Source: Serilophus lunatus (taxonomy: Eukaryota > Chordata > Aves > Passeriformes > Eurylaimidae). Taken from it: a stretch of 64,000 nucleotides of DNA. The DNA lies in NCBI GenBank assembly GCA_013399895.1, contig VXBA01003121.1:1116417-1180416 (forward strand). Direction: 5' to 3'. Under the pieces are notes generated by a model. It saw only the letters and a program-made list of their open reading frames with translations, had not been told where the DNA came from and did no database searches. The number at the start of each line of letters is the position of its first letter. Position 1 is the first letter of the stretch. Of this stretch, positions 1-11,818 are shown piece after piece. The translations under genes and the position numbers were made by a program.

Positions 1-2676
1 ATGCCAGGATAAGCACTGGAATCATTACAAGTGCACTGACACATACCATTCTAAACCACAACAGTATAGCTACATCCTACTCCTAAATTAAATGAGTGTT
101 TTGCCTTGCATTTTGAAACAGCTGCTTTAAAAGGGATTGTTATACACACAAAAGAGTTGATTCTTCTAAAAGGTGTGATTGAAAGAAAGTGGAGAAGAAC
201 AGTGTTTTATCAAAGAATTTTCATGTATATTTCAATATCAAATTTAACAAAATTAAATTAAGTGTCAAAAGGTGCCAGGCAAATCCCACACAGAACTAAA
301 ATAAAATGTTCAATGATTCATTTTTTACTCTATGATACTCTTTGGAAGAAAATACATCTAATTTCATTCAATTATGTTTGTATCTGATTTCTAATGCACA
401 GAAGTTAATGGAGACACATAAATACTGTCCTCCTCCAAGTGTAATTATTCCAGAAAGGTGCACACTGAGAAAGTAGGAGACATGCTGAAGTTGAAGTATA
501 GTAGTGGTAGAAGAACAAAGCTGGCTGTGAAAATATTTGAGGTGGAAAATTAGAAGACTGTTTTAAATCCAAAATAAATCAAGTTCTCTCCACACAACTA
601 AGAGGGCCAAACAACCCAACCAGTATATTCCAGAGGACGATTACATGATGATATTATGGTTTTCTTCTGTCACAGAGAGCTGGAGCTGAAGAAACAGGAA
701 GTATAAACAGCTTCATATTCTCACAAATATCACATAATGATTGGACAGCAGAGTCACAAGTAAAACAACTACAGAAAAATCTAACTTCTACACTTAATTG
801 GGACTGAAGGAACCCTACAGTAAGGCCAAGGAGAAAACATTTTGGGGATTAGGATGTTTTTCATACCAATCACTGCAGGAAGTCATCTAGGTTTGGACAA
901 ATATTTCACTACTAGGAGAAATAAGCTGTGAATAGTCTGACATAATTCTCTGAAGAAAAACAAAGCAAATGAACAAAAGAATAGGGGCAATGAATGCATT
1001 TCATCTCCAAGACTCAAGAGGTTAATGGGGTTTGGCCTCTGCTGAACTTACTTCTGAATATGCAACAGCATGCAATCAATATGCAATGATCTCCAAGGCT
1101 GCAGCTCAAACCTGCAATGCTACTCCTTGGAAATCTGCTTGACATGCAAGAGCCTCGTATCAAAGCTGTGTATAAAATTACTTGAGAGAGGCCTTAGGAG
1201 CTCTGTTCTCTGCCTATGGATGAGCCCAAAGACAGAAGAGCAAAAATAACCTCTCCAGGCATTTATGCTGTGGCAGGGCCTGAGGTCAAGCACAGCAGGA
1301 CAAACGTATCAGCCTCAGGTACTATTTGATTGATGACCATCTATTTTGCAATGGAGCAGAAATCTTGGCTATAATTTATCTGTCTACCTATTAGCATTCA
1401 GCTCCCCTGCTTTAGTCCAGCAAATCCTGTGGATACAAACACTACAGAGAATATTCAACTTCACTCCCCTTAGAGAAAAGTCCCATTGAATGCAACTTTG
1501 CCATATTAATCAGAGGTAATCTTACCTCTTGGTACACAGAACATGGTTTTAAGAAAAGAAAAACAACACAGAAACACAATGGTGATGGAAGTTATAGCAG
1601 TGATTAGAAGCTTGGGTATAGACTTTAGCAAAGATCTACAATAGCTCCAGGCATTCAAGGTTTTCTCCATACAATGCTTGAACTACACTCAACAGATAAG
1701 GTGAGAAAATAAAAAGGTTAAGTGCTCTTGTTAGTAATTTTTTTTCTGAACTTCCAAATCATCACCACATTCTATTTATTCCTATACCTATCCTCAGCTT
1801 CCCAGGTACTTGGATTTAATTTGATCAAGTCATCCTCCATTGAGATTTTAGGCATTATAAAATATTTTGCCCTGGTCTATTTAGTTTTCACATTCTCCTT
1901 AGAACCTTTTTTGGCTGTTTTCTTCGTCCATCCTCACTTGGAAATTTCTGGTTCAAGTTCGGCAGGGAGAGAAAAAAGATCCACAAGGAATTTTTTTCTA
2001 CCCTGATCTCTCAGTCTATCCCAGTGTAACCAGCACTCCTGTTTCAGTCTGCTGGAAGATTCTCCTACGAAATTTGTCAAGATCACAGTGTTCATTATTA
2101 ATAGCAAAATTTCACCATACAGCCACAAATCACTGGTTTCCACCACATTTTGATCATATTCCACTTGGAGACTTGCCATGTTAGGACTACTTGACTAGAT
2201 TTGCAAGACTGATGAGCTTTAGTTTCTGTAAATTACCAGCTGAAGCTCATTTTCAAATAGAGCTAATCAGAAATTATTATGAACCCAAAAGTGAAGAGGT
2301 CAGCTCTATAACTCGGATGCTCACTAAGATTGCAAATGAATTTGTAACAAATGTTTCAACTACGTGATTTTAAATATTCTTCAATGAAGATTTTTTTTCT
2401 TCTTTATTTTTCTTCATTAAAAAAAATTAAAAACCCAACCAACCCTTCTCATGCTGCAATCAAAGAAGACATTAGAGGGGAAAACTGTCCCCCAGTTGCT
2501 TTATCAGATAATAAACCCAGCATCCTGGTGCAGCCTGTAGGGACACAAACCCTTGAATGTATGACCTGACGTGGTACTACATCTCAAGAGGTGCTTCTGC
2601 AGCTTTTCATGCACCAGGTAGTAATAGGAGCTGAGGCAATTGTCAGAGGACATAAGAGCAGATGCTGAACAAGATA
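1..2676. other. AT-rich single-copy DNA, no gene seen
   Basis: No coding exon, RNA gene or recognisable transposon is seen on either strand. Reading frames are short and show no familiar protein. If the leftward gene model at 48,283-48,325 is right, this would be intronic. Confidence 0.6.
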
Positions 2677-3202
2677 AACCATAGAAGCATTTAGGTTGGA
2701 AAAGACCTCCAAGAGCTCCAAGCTGTGCCCAATCCCCACCTTGTCCCCCAGCCCAGAGTGCCACGGCCAGTCCTTTCTTGGACACCTCCAGGGATGGGCA
2801 CTCCAACCCTCCCTGGGCAGCCCCTGCCAATGACCTCCTTTTCCATGAAGGAACTCTTCTTCTTGACCAGCCTGCCCCTGCCCTGGCCCAGCCTGAGGCC
2901 GTTCCCTCTCCTCCTGGCCCTTGTTCCCTGGGAGCAGAGCCCGACCCCCCCCCCGGCTCCCCCCTCCTGGCAGGGATTGCAGAGAATTCCAGGGGCCCCC
3001 TGAGCCTCCTATGCTCCAGGATGAGCCCCCCCAGCTGCCTCAGCTGCTCCTGGTGCTCCAGGCCCTTCCCCAGCTCCATTCCTTTCCCTGGACACACTCC
3101 AGCCCCCTCTTGCACTGAGGGGCTCAGAATTGGACACGGTGGCCTCACCAGTGCCCAGCACAGAGGGACAATCCCTGCCCTGGTCCTGCTGCCACATTAT
3201 TG
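2677..3202 (-). mobile_element. CR1 LINE fragment (3' end, antisense), unusually GC-rich
   Basis: Read on the plus strand it begins with the reverse complement of a CR1 tail (atagaagcatttaggttgga, then aaagacctccaagagctcc). It continues through the conserved 3' region: cctccagggatgggcactcc, ccctgggcagcccctgccaatg, gccgttccctctcctcctgg, ggcctcaccagtgcccagcacag, and ends near tggtcctgctgccacatt. It is 5'-truncated, as is usual for CR1. It is clearly richer in G+C than the surrounding DNA and carries a run of C near 2,946. Open frames crossing it are noncoding shadows. Confidence 0.88.
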
Positions 3203-3972
3203 TACAGGGTAACTTACCACAGGTGACATCTGAATTATTAGCCACAAAACTATCCGTACCATTAACATGTGATCCATGAGTCTGTAACAGAGCCTTGTGA
3301 AAATGATAAAATCTCAGATTTTAGCATTAAAGGAAAGAAATAAAGCCTTGGAATTAGAAGCCTCGACTGATACAATAAAAGCATAAGGAAGTCTTAACAG
3401 CAAAGAGCTTTTTTCTTTAGCACGTCTCCTCCAGCACACCTTTAGCCTCAATTTAATTCCAAAGCCTTGTTCCCACCCCCTCTCCTGTCTGATTCTTTTA
3501 TTAGGCTGAAAATTGGGCTTTCTAGATCTGCACAATAAATGTACTTTGGATGAAGAAGGGAAAAAAAAAATCACAATGCCTTTCCATCAAATGGTTCATC
3601 AGAAATGCATACACACAAGCCCTTCTCAGGAAATTCAGAATAGAAAAAGGTGGAAGAGGCTTCTCAAATCATTAAACATAGATGTGCACATTTGGCCTGC
3701 TGGGCATAAGGACTTCCATGTACCATGAAGAGATAATACAAAATGGAATTCAAACGGAAACTGGAATATTAAATTTTTTTTTGTATGAAGTTTTTTGTTT
3801 CTAAGAGTTATAGCAAAATAACAATACAATTACTTTAATAATGATAGTCTTCAATACTGACAAACAAGTGTGTGTTTTGTAGGGTCATACAGGACAGAAC
3901 CAAAGGCTGAATCATTCACTCTTGCTGCTAATAGAAACAGCAATAGAAAAACTAACACCTACTGGTCTGGTG
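3203..3972. other. Single-copy AT-rich DNA, nothing recognised
   Basis: There is no gene or clear repeat apart from short A and T runs near 3,548 and 3,773. Confidence 0.55.
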
Positions 3973-4345
3973 TCGAAATTTTACTTCCAGGGATGGGGCA
4001 GACACAAGTTCTCCGGGCAACATGTGCCAGGGCCTCCCCACCCTCACAGTAAAGAAGTTTTTCTAGCATCTAGTCTATACATGCTCTCAGTTTGAAGCCA
4101 TTCCCCCATGTTCTGTCACTCTGGGCCCTTGGAAATAGTCTCTTTCCATCTTTCCTGCCCACTCCCTCCAGGTACTGGAAGACCAAAATTAAGTCAGCTC
4201 AGAGCCTTCTCCTCTCCAGGCTGGACAATCCCAGCTCTCCCAGCCTTTCCTCCCAGCAGAGCTGCTCCAGCCCTCTGCTCATCCTGGGGCCTCCTCTGGA
4301 CTCTCTCCAGCAGCTCCAGGTCTTTCCAGTGCTCTGGTTCCATCT
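3973..4345 (-). mobile_element. CR1 LINE fragment (antisense)
   Basis: Contains the CR1 reverse-complement words cttccagggatggggca, ctccgggcaacatgtgccagg, caccctcacagtaaagaag, aggtactggaagaccaaaatt, cttctcctctccaggctgga, gctgctccagccctctgctc and cctcctctggactctctcc. The 3' tail (left side) is missing or too diverged to see, and the 5' end is truncated near 4,345. Confidence 0.87.
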
Positions 4346-5960
4346 CTGTTGATTTTGGGCTCCTTTTGACATCATTCATATCAAGTTCTAATAAAATCTT
4401 TGTTTCACACCACAGTCAATACATCTCATTTGCAACCATCCACAGATGTTAAGCATCTATGTATTTCACATATACTATAGTGATAGTTCTCAGTGAACAG
4501 GAAAATTGCATAGTGGAAACTGGAATAAAACAGGAGACTATTTACTGAAAGGAAAAGCAGTAATTTGGAGCAATTAGGACATATTTTGTGCTTCAGATGA
4601 GAGCCATCAGCATGCAGCTATTATATATCCATCTCTTTAAACTTGAGGAAAACAAATAGAAAGAAATAAAGACATACATATATGGAGAAAGAAATATAGT
4701 CTTAAATGTAGAACCCTTGAAATTATTAGAAGCAAGACATAGGAGTAGAGGGGGTAAAAAATCAACACCAGAGGTATCAGTATCATGAATTATTTTTATA
4801 GTAATCAACCACAGACATAATTTCAAGGTTGAAGATCCTTCAGGAGAGCAGGGTGAGGTCAGGTACGTGTGGGTACTAAGAGTGGTATGTAAGGTAGTGC
4901 TACTGAGCAGAGGGAACAAGAAGCTGGTAATTCCATATTCTCACCCTTAAGTCACCCAGTTTCCACTCCATTCATCATGACTGAGACCAACACAAATAAT
5001 TTCAGAAGGTCAAAAATAAATGGAAAAACCCATCATCAGTAATACCAAGAAGCCAGTTAGGGCCAGAGGAGAGGAATGAATCATCTTTTGTTACTCTTGA
5101 GGAAATGGGATATTATAATTAATGGGGGAAAACTGCATCTATTTCATGCATATAACATGAATGTTAAGGGAACCAAGACATTTTTGACAAATTGGACATC
5201 GCACTCAACATACTTATTAATTCATAAATTAAAAATACATTCTGTTACCCTATCAAAGGAAATTTTACTTGCTTCTGTCTCAGCCATCTTCTTTCTTTTT
5301 CTATCACCCAAGTTGGAAAAAAGGAAAGCAGCTCACATTTCTGAAGGAAAAACAAAGGACTTCACATCCATCTTGAGACATCATGCTTCTCTGAATTTCA
5401 GATTGAGTTGAAATTTCTAATTGAAATGATTTTTTCATGAGTTAAACTATAAAGGAGAAATAAGTGATACATTTAAATTATTTATCCACCTTATTTATAA
5501 TTAATTAGGTTTTTCTCTGTGCAGAGTCGGGCTATACTGGAGCGTTTGATTTTTAAAAACTTCTCTATCATCAGGCAACAATGGATGACTGCTTTTCTCA
5601 TGTCACTCTTGTTTTAGTTTGCTCTAGAGATTCAGAGAACTCCCATTCACTTCTTGGTTGGCTTTAATGCATTAACCCTCTCAAGACACAAGGGACAGCA
5701 AGAACCTTTCCATTGAGAGGTGTCAGGCAAAGCCACGTGCCAGACCACATGTGTACAAGCTGCTCTAGATGTAGAGGTGAGGAGGGCAAGGTTGGGATCA
5801 ATCCCAGTTAAATATAAGTCTTTCTTCCTTGTCTCCACTGAAGCAAAAGAGGAGAAAATTATACCTGGGTGAACAGACCCCGAGGACACTTCTGTTTTGG
5901 GCAAGGAAAGCAATTTCTTCTCTTCATCTAAGAATAAATGAAAGAGGGCAAACTGCTTCT
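4346..5960. other. AT-rich DNA, no gene seen
   Basis: No recognisable gene or transposon. An AT-rich stretch near 5,480-5,515 includes a TAATTAATTAGG homeodomain-like core. This is too short to call anything. Confidence 0.55.
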
Positions 5961-6278
5961 GAATCACAGAATAGATTGGAAAAGACCTTTAAGATCATCA
6001 CGTCCAACCTTTGACCAATCAACACTTTTCCAACTAGACCTTATGGCCTAGACATGCCACATCCAGTCATCTTTTGAACACCTCCAGGGATGGGGACTCC
6101 ACCAACGCCCTGGGCAGCCCATTCCAATGCTTAACAACCTCTTCCATGAAGAAATCCTTCCTTGATGTCCAACCTGAACCTCCTCTGGCACCACCTGAGG
6201 CCACTTCCTCTCATCCTGTGACTGGTTGCCTGGGAATAGAGGCTGACTCCCATTTTGCTACAATCTCCTTTCAGGTTA
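5961..6278 (-). mobile_element. CR1 LINE fragment (antisense, 3' end kept)
   Basis: Starts at the CR1 tail in reverse complement (gaatcacagaatagattgga, aaagacctttaagatcatca). It runs through acacctccagggatggggac, gccctgggcagcccattcca, tgaagaaatccttccttgat, tgaggccacttcctctcatc and ctacaatctcctttcaggtt. The family resembles the element at 2,677 but is more diverged and less GC-rich. Confidence 0.88.
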
Positions 6279-7969
6279 GAAAGGAAGGAAAACAAAAATT
6301 GGGTTTTCCATATTGTTCACGAAGAAAACCATATCCAACAAAACAAAATAGGAAGAAGGATCTTTTTGAGTTTTGGGGTTGGTTTTTTTGTTGGTGTTGG
6401 TTTTTTTTAGACACTGGTGTTGAGTGATTAAGTGGCAGGAAGGGGAGCTTAAACCTTCCCAGAGTGGCATCTTAAAATAGAAAAAAGAAAAAAAAATCAC
6501 GAATTTGAGATTTACGTTTGTCCCCAGTTAAAATTATTAGTTTTAAAACCTTAAGTAAAAAAGATTTCTTCCCAATCTCAAGGGTCAGAAACAGCCCTCT
6601 TTCTAAACAAAGGCTGACAGATAAATGAAATCACTGGGCCAAACACACTGGTGGGCCTTTTCAAGGAAAAGAACAAGGACTTTGGTGTGCAACAAAATCC
6701 AAGGCAATTTAAAAAGGCTGTTGGGGTTTTTTTAATGTAAGAGACAAACAAAAAATACCACACTTATAAAACAAGAGAAAAGTAAAAAAGTCAACCAAAA
6801 AAACCCCAACAAAATAAAAACCCAACCAAAAAAACCCCCAGCTCTCAATACTGGGTAACTTTCATAGATGTTTTATTTTTCAAGAAGAGTTAATAAATTG
6901 TTAAACCTCATTTTCTCCCAAGGCATCTAGTGACATTGCAACAAAAGCTGCCTTTCTCTTGTGTCAGTCACCAAATTCAGAACTTGAGGTGTCAAGAAAG
7001 CAGGAAATGCTGCAAAGACAGTAAGATCTCAGCATGTAGTAAAACCCCAATATATAGAGGTACTTCAATATTTTCTACCATTTATATGTAATATTTTACC
7101 TAAATTTTACAGTTCCCTTATAGCCAATAAGACTTACACATGGAAAATAATGGAAGGGTGTATTAAAATCTGCACCACTGAACAGGGAGGGAAGGGAGGG
7201 ACAGCAGGATTTTCAGAGAACCTCTAAAACCAAAATTAACAAAGATATCCATAGCCATGTCTTACAGATGATAGAGAAAAGACATGTAAAGAATTACTGA
7301 GCTTTATAAAAGAGCCCAAGGAGCCACAGCAAGAGCAGAGAGAGGAGTGGGAAGGGGCAGCAAAGCCTCAACAGTTCTCACTGGGCTGGTGCTGCCATTT
7401 CCCTCTTTGCACCAGGAGGTCAACAGTGCACACCACTGCTCTGAGGAAATAAAGCTACCAGTCACACAGGACTAACACTAAATTAATGGATGGGGCATGA
7501 TGGAAGGTGCAATACCCTCTGCTGCAAACACACAGGGCACAGAAGGATGGTTGTGTTGCTGCAAGGAAGGAGAGATGAACGCTGAGCTGCTTCATCCTAA
7601 ATGTGAGCTGAGGGGAAAGCAGCAGCATTTCCATGCACTCCCAGCTTGAAGCAAGCTGCAGGAAGGTACCCCAGTGGAGCAGGAAGGTGTCTTTCACAGC
7701 CCCAGACAGCGCACTGAGCTCTGGAGGACAGACCTTTATGCAGAAAGTGTGAAAAACAGGGTTCAGTTTGGAAGGCTCAGTGAGGCCAGAGGGACCCTGG
7801 CAGTGCAAATCCAGCAAACAGCCACGACAGCCTGAGCATTGCCTATGCCATCTCTCTGATCATTTCTATTTACTCTGTCCTGTGAAGAATTTTCTTCCAT
7901 TCGCACACACCACCCCTGCATTGGCTCTGTGACACTGCACATCCCCAATGTCCCCACTGCCACACCTGA
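6279..7969. other. AT-rich DNA with simple A/C and G/T-rich stretches
   Basis: There is no gene. A T/G-rich stretch lies near 6,365-6,415 and an A/C-rich one (caaccaaaaaaaccccaac type) near 6,785-6,840. Between 7,290 and 7,960 the sequence is less AT-rich, but its open frames resemble no known protein. Confidence 0.55.
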
Positions 7970-8088
7970 TACAGAATTATTTAGTTTGGAAAAAACCTCT
8001 AAGCTCATGGACTCCAAGCACTAAGCTAACATTGCCAAGTACACCGTTAAACCATGCCTATAAGTGACACATCTAAACATTTTAATGT
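7970..8088 (-). mobile_element. Older CR1 fragment, apparently interrupted
   Basis: Plus-strand text follows an antisense CR1 tail: acagaattatttagtttgga, aaaacctctaagctcatgg, cactaagctaacattgccaa, gtacaccgttaaaccatgcc. It stops at catctaaacattttaa, exactly where the younger CR1 at 8,089 begins. After that element, 'acatctccaggg' at about 8,281 resembles the next words of the same family (acctccaggg), so it may resume there for a few bases. Confidence 0.75.
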
Positions 8089-8286
8089 CACGGAATGGTT
8101 TGGGTTGGAAGGGACTTTGAAGATCATCTTGTCCCAACACTCTGTTAGGGCCAGGGACACCAGATTGCTCAGAGCCCTATCCAGCCTGGCCTTGAACACT
8201 TCAGGGATGAGGCATCCACAACTTCTCTGGGCAACCTGTGCCAGGACCCCACCACCCTCACAGTAGAGAATTTACTAAAAACATCT
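8089..8286 (-). mobile_element. CR1 LINE fragment (antisense), inserted into or abutting an older CR1
   Basis: A clear CR1 3' end in reverse complement: cggaatggtttgggttggaa, gggactttgaagatcatctt, gcccta/tccagcctggccttg, aacacttcagggatgaggca, cttctctgggcaacctgtgc, ccaccctcacagtagagaat. It belongs to a different CR1 subfamily from its left neighbour and looks better preserved, which fits a later insertion. Confidence 0.88.
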
Positions 8287-10720
8287 CCAGGGCCCTTTGT
8301 GCGAGATGGCTGTGGCTCCAAGATCCAAACTAACAGGAACTAACTCATAAAAGACTTCCTTCAGCTTCCTCCCTCCTGCCTGCCCTGCTTCTCACCACAG
8401 TCACAGCTCACCAGAGCTCACACAGGGGGGTCTCCATGGGAGCTCACAGCTCACCAGCACCAGGGATCACTAGGTCTTCATGAGGTTGGAAGCCTCGACT
8501 GGTGGTGTTCACAAAGGCTCACTGCATCATTTTTCCACACAGAAAAACAAACAAAATAAATTACAAGCCTCACCCTCCCCAAAACACAGAGAAGCTGACA
8601 GCTCAGTATATACCTACCATCAACCCCTTTTTAATGCAGCTCCCAAACACATCCTGTGAGTAGAGTGGCTAAAGGTCAGCAGCCAAACCAAATATAAAAT
8701 GAAGGACAATGAAAATAGATTAATTGAGATTTGAGGGCCCTTTTTTCCTCTACAGTGTATGTTTTACTGGCACAGCCTGCTCAGAGTTTTTGGCAACCAT
8801 GAAATCATGAGGAACTACAGTGCCATACCTCAAACATAAGAACAATTCCATTCTCCAAAAAAAAGTAAGTGTGATTTTCAGCCTTTCTATGCAAAGCTGC
8901 TACATTGCACTGTTTATTTCTAATATGAAAGTTATATAGGATTGCATGTGGTTCTTTTTCCCCTTAGAGGGGCTCTATTTCACCTTTTGATTTAATCTTG
9001 TTTGATGTTTCCCTCACCATATTAGAAATGTTTTCAAAGCAGACAATATCCCATTGAATCTTCCCCTTAAAACAAAGGGTTGATGCTTTATGTAGGTCAA
9101 GAATAGTTTTACAAATCCTCATGCAAATAAGATTTGAAGCAAAAACCCCACAGGGATTCCCATGCCCTCAGGTACTACAATGTTTTAATTTGGTTGGTTA
9201 CACAAACTCTACCTTTCCAAAAACAATTTTTTTTCTTTTTTCTTTGTTAGAAGCACAAACTTTCTTGTTGCCTGGCCTAAGGGCTTCTTTTGTTTGTTTG
9301 TTTAGTTAAAAAGCTGTGGGTTTGGCAGTCTGCCTGGTGATGCTGTACAGCGCTGCAGGGACTTCAAGTGCTCTCCTATCTTTTGCAGGTATTTTTGCTG
9401 TCGTGGATTTAGTGCCTGATTCTGACCCCCACGTTCTACCAACAGCTGCAGGAGCCACCCTGGAACCTTCAGAAGGATCTTGTGTTGAGGGAGAAGACTT
9501 AGGATTTCCTGTGTCACAGCGACTCCCTGGCAAGTAGCCCTGTGTAGAGGATTATTTTTTATATAGATCTGTACATGGCACACATAATCCTGTGGTTACA
9601 AGGGCTATAAGGTTATAAGGGCAGCTCAAGGTGATGAGCCAGTCATGATAAAATTAAAAAAAAAAAAAAAGATGGAAGGCAAGATAGAAGAAAGGAAAAT
9701 AATTTGTCTTGTAATTTTGGCACCAGACTTCAACTTATACCACATTACACTTCTCAACTTCTAAAAGACACTTTCAAACAGGAGTAGACTAGAATAACAC
9801 TGTGCAGCTGAGGAATCAGAGACGCTTGGAGACCCTCTGTACCTCCTTTTGCAGGGTGCACAGAGGTGAAGGCACCTTTGGAACTGAACAAATGCATGAT
9901 CAATGCAGTGTCCAACACTAATGCTGGCCCATTGGATTGCTGTTAGAATCCTGAAGAATAATGAAACAGATAATAGCACTGACTGACTGAACAGTGTAAA
10001 GCATATGAGAAAGAAAAAAAATAATTTTTCACTTTGTTGTGCAATATTAATTTTACCTACAGAGCTGACTTTTTAAAAGACTTGAAGATGATGCTGTGGA
10101 ATTGAATCACTGTGTCTGAATATTGGCCTCAGACTCTTACAGAGCAAATCTCCCAGTCAAAAACGAAAAAAAAAGAAAGAGAATGTCCCTTTTGACACAT
10201 AAGAAATGCATAACAGCATCATTAACTTTTTTGTTTATGGAAAAAAAATTGCAAAACACAGCCCAGTTCTATCAAGAAAACACCTGTGGAAGGAAGGACA
10301 GTTCCATCATGCCTGGACAGCTATGGCAGAGAAGTTGAGAGGAAAAAAAACCCCTTGTTGCTTGTCTAATTGTTTGGGGGTTGGGTTATTTGCTTTAATT
10401 AGATCATACAGCTGAGCTACAGTCTAGATAGATACAGATGGGACCACAATTGGCAGTTTTTAAGTCTTCTCACTGATTATGAAGTGCTAAAAATCAAGAA
10501 GATACTCCACATCAGCTCAAAATCTGTGGTTATGAGGAAGAGGCAAGGAAATCATCAGGGGAAGATGAAAAAGAAATCCACTCCTCCACAAAAGCCACAA
10601 GACAGTGTCTCAACATTCTTGCCCCCAAGTACATTCCACATATCACAACATTCCAATCAGTCTTTTTCCTTACTTTTACTTAAGAGCTCAAAACTCCACT
10701 GTTTTAAATTGCAGCAACAA
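8287..10720. other. AT-rich DNA, no gene seen
   Basis: No coding exon is supported. A 14-A run lies at 9,657-9,670. A patch at 9,300-9,540 has open frames on both strands and a pyrimidine-rich run before it, but no recognisable protein. It is discussed under rejected items. Confidence 0.55.
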
Positions 10721-10856
10721 CACAGAATTCCAGAATGGTTTGGTTTGGGAGGGACCTTAAAAATCATCTCGTTCCAACTCCCCAGCCATGGGCAAGGACA
10801 CCTTCCACTAGGCCAGGCTGCTCAGAGCTCCATCCAACCTGGCCTTGAACACTTTT
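10721..10856 (-). mobile_element. CR1 LINE fragment (antisense, short)
   Basis: CR1 tail in reverse complement: cacagaattccagaatggtt, gggagggaccttaaaaatca, gccatgggcaaggacacctt, ctaggccaggctgctcagag, ccatccaacctggccttgaa. Truncated at aacactt. The next bases (taccagaggcaagttcccaat) may be a few more diverged bases of the element. Confidence 0.87.
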
Positions 10857-11521
10857 TTACTACCAGAGGCAAGTTCCCAATTGTCCTTTTGGTTTAGGAT
10901 GCACCCAAAAAGTCATACCACCTTCAGGCTGTGTGAAGACCCCAAATAAGGATGCAGAGCAGTGACTTTCCATCACACAGTAACAACGTCAGGTTACTAA
11001 GAGTCACTCTTGGAAAGGGTTAATTTGTAGCAGATTAAAGACTCCAGAAAAATCACACATCCCTCATCCACTTGTCATTTTCCCATGATACTGCCTCTCC
11101 AAATCAGGCAATCTACATTAGAAACATTAAACTATTTAGATGTACAAAATGAAGCCTGTTTTTCCACTGATAAATACATTTAGCTCATCAACATTAATGG
11201 GAGCTCCAGGCAACATAATTACAGAACATATATAATTTGAATTAGCTGCTGTGAATCCAAAGTACAGTTTAGTTTTACCCTATCTTCCTCTTCTCTCTGC
11301 ATCAATCCACACAATCCACACCTTTTTGCCACATTTTGAGACTGGGAAGCTGCAGAGGATTTTTACTAGTATAAACTTAAAAATATTTTGCCTTTTTTAA
11401 AGTGCAAAAATATCAGAAAATTAGGCATCATTTTATTGAAGGGCTGTAAGTACTTCAAATCACTTTTTTCTTCCAAGTCTACCAAAATGCTTGTCAAGTG
11501 TCATGGGCATGATCATGCCAC
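10857..11521. other. AT-rich DNA, nothing recognised
   Basis: No gene or transposon is seen. There are only short A/T runs. Confidence 0.55.
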
Positions 11522-11818
11522 CAGAGACAGGGCATAATTTGGAAACATTTGGGGATGGCTTTAAACTTACAGAAAGCAGTTTTAGATTGAATATTAGGAA
11601 GAAATTATTTACTGATTGAATATTAGGAAGAAATATTAGGAATATTATATATATATATATTGAATATTAGGAAGAAATTATTTACTGTGCAGGTGCTGAG
11701 GCCCTGGCACAGGTTGCCCAGAGAAGCTGTGGCTGCCCCATCCCTGGAAGTGTCCAAGGCCAGGTTGGATGGGGCTTGGAACAACCTGAGACAGTGGAAG
11801 GTTCCCTGCCCATGGCAG
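11522..11818 (+). mobile_element. CR1 LINE fragment (sense) with internal triplication
   Basis: Sense CR1 3' region: agacagggcataat, ggggatggctttaaactta, agattgaatattaggaagaa, ggtgctgaggccctggcaca, ggttgcccagagaagctgtg, gccccatccctggaagtgtc, aggccaggttggatggggct, tggaaggttccctgcccatg. It ends at 'ccatggca' without the terminal octamer tail. A tandem triplication inside it is listed separately. Confidence 0.88.
11585..11686 (+). repeat. Three tandem copies of a CR1-internal segment plus (TA)n
   Basis: The segment gattgaatattaggaagaaa occurs at about 11,585, 11,614 and 11,660. The second and third copies are separated by 'tattaggaatatta' and a (TA)8-like run. An ordinary CR1 has this segment once, so the element was expanded locally after or during insertion. 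Confidence 0.85.

Noticed and set aside
2504..3148. Minus-strand open frame of 214 codons
   Set aside because: It lies mostly within the noncoding 3' region of the GC-rich CR1 at 2,677-3,202. Low stop density there follows from base composition. No known domain is seen.
9302..9583. Possible exon with a pyrimidine-rich acceptor-like run (ttgtttgtttgtttag)
   Set aside because: Open frames on both strands are short and unlike known proteins, and no matching donor or neighbouring exon is evident.
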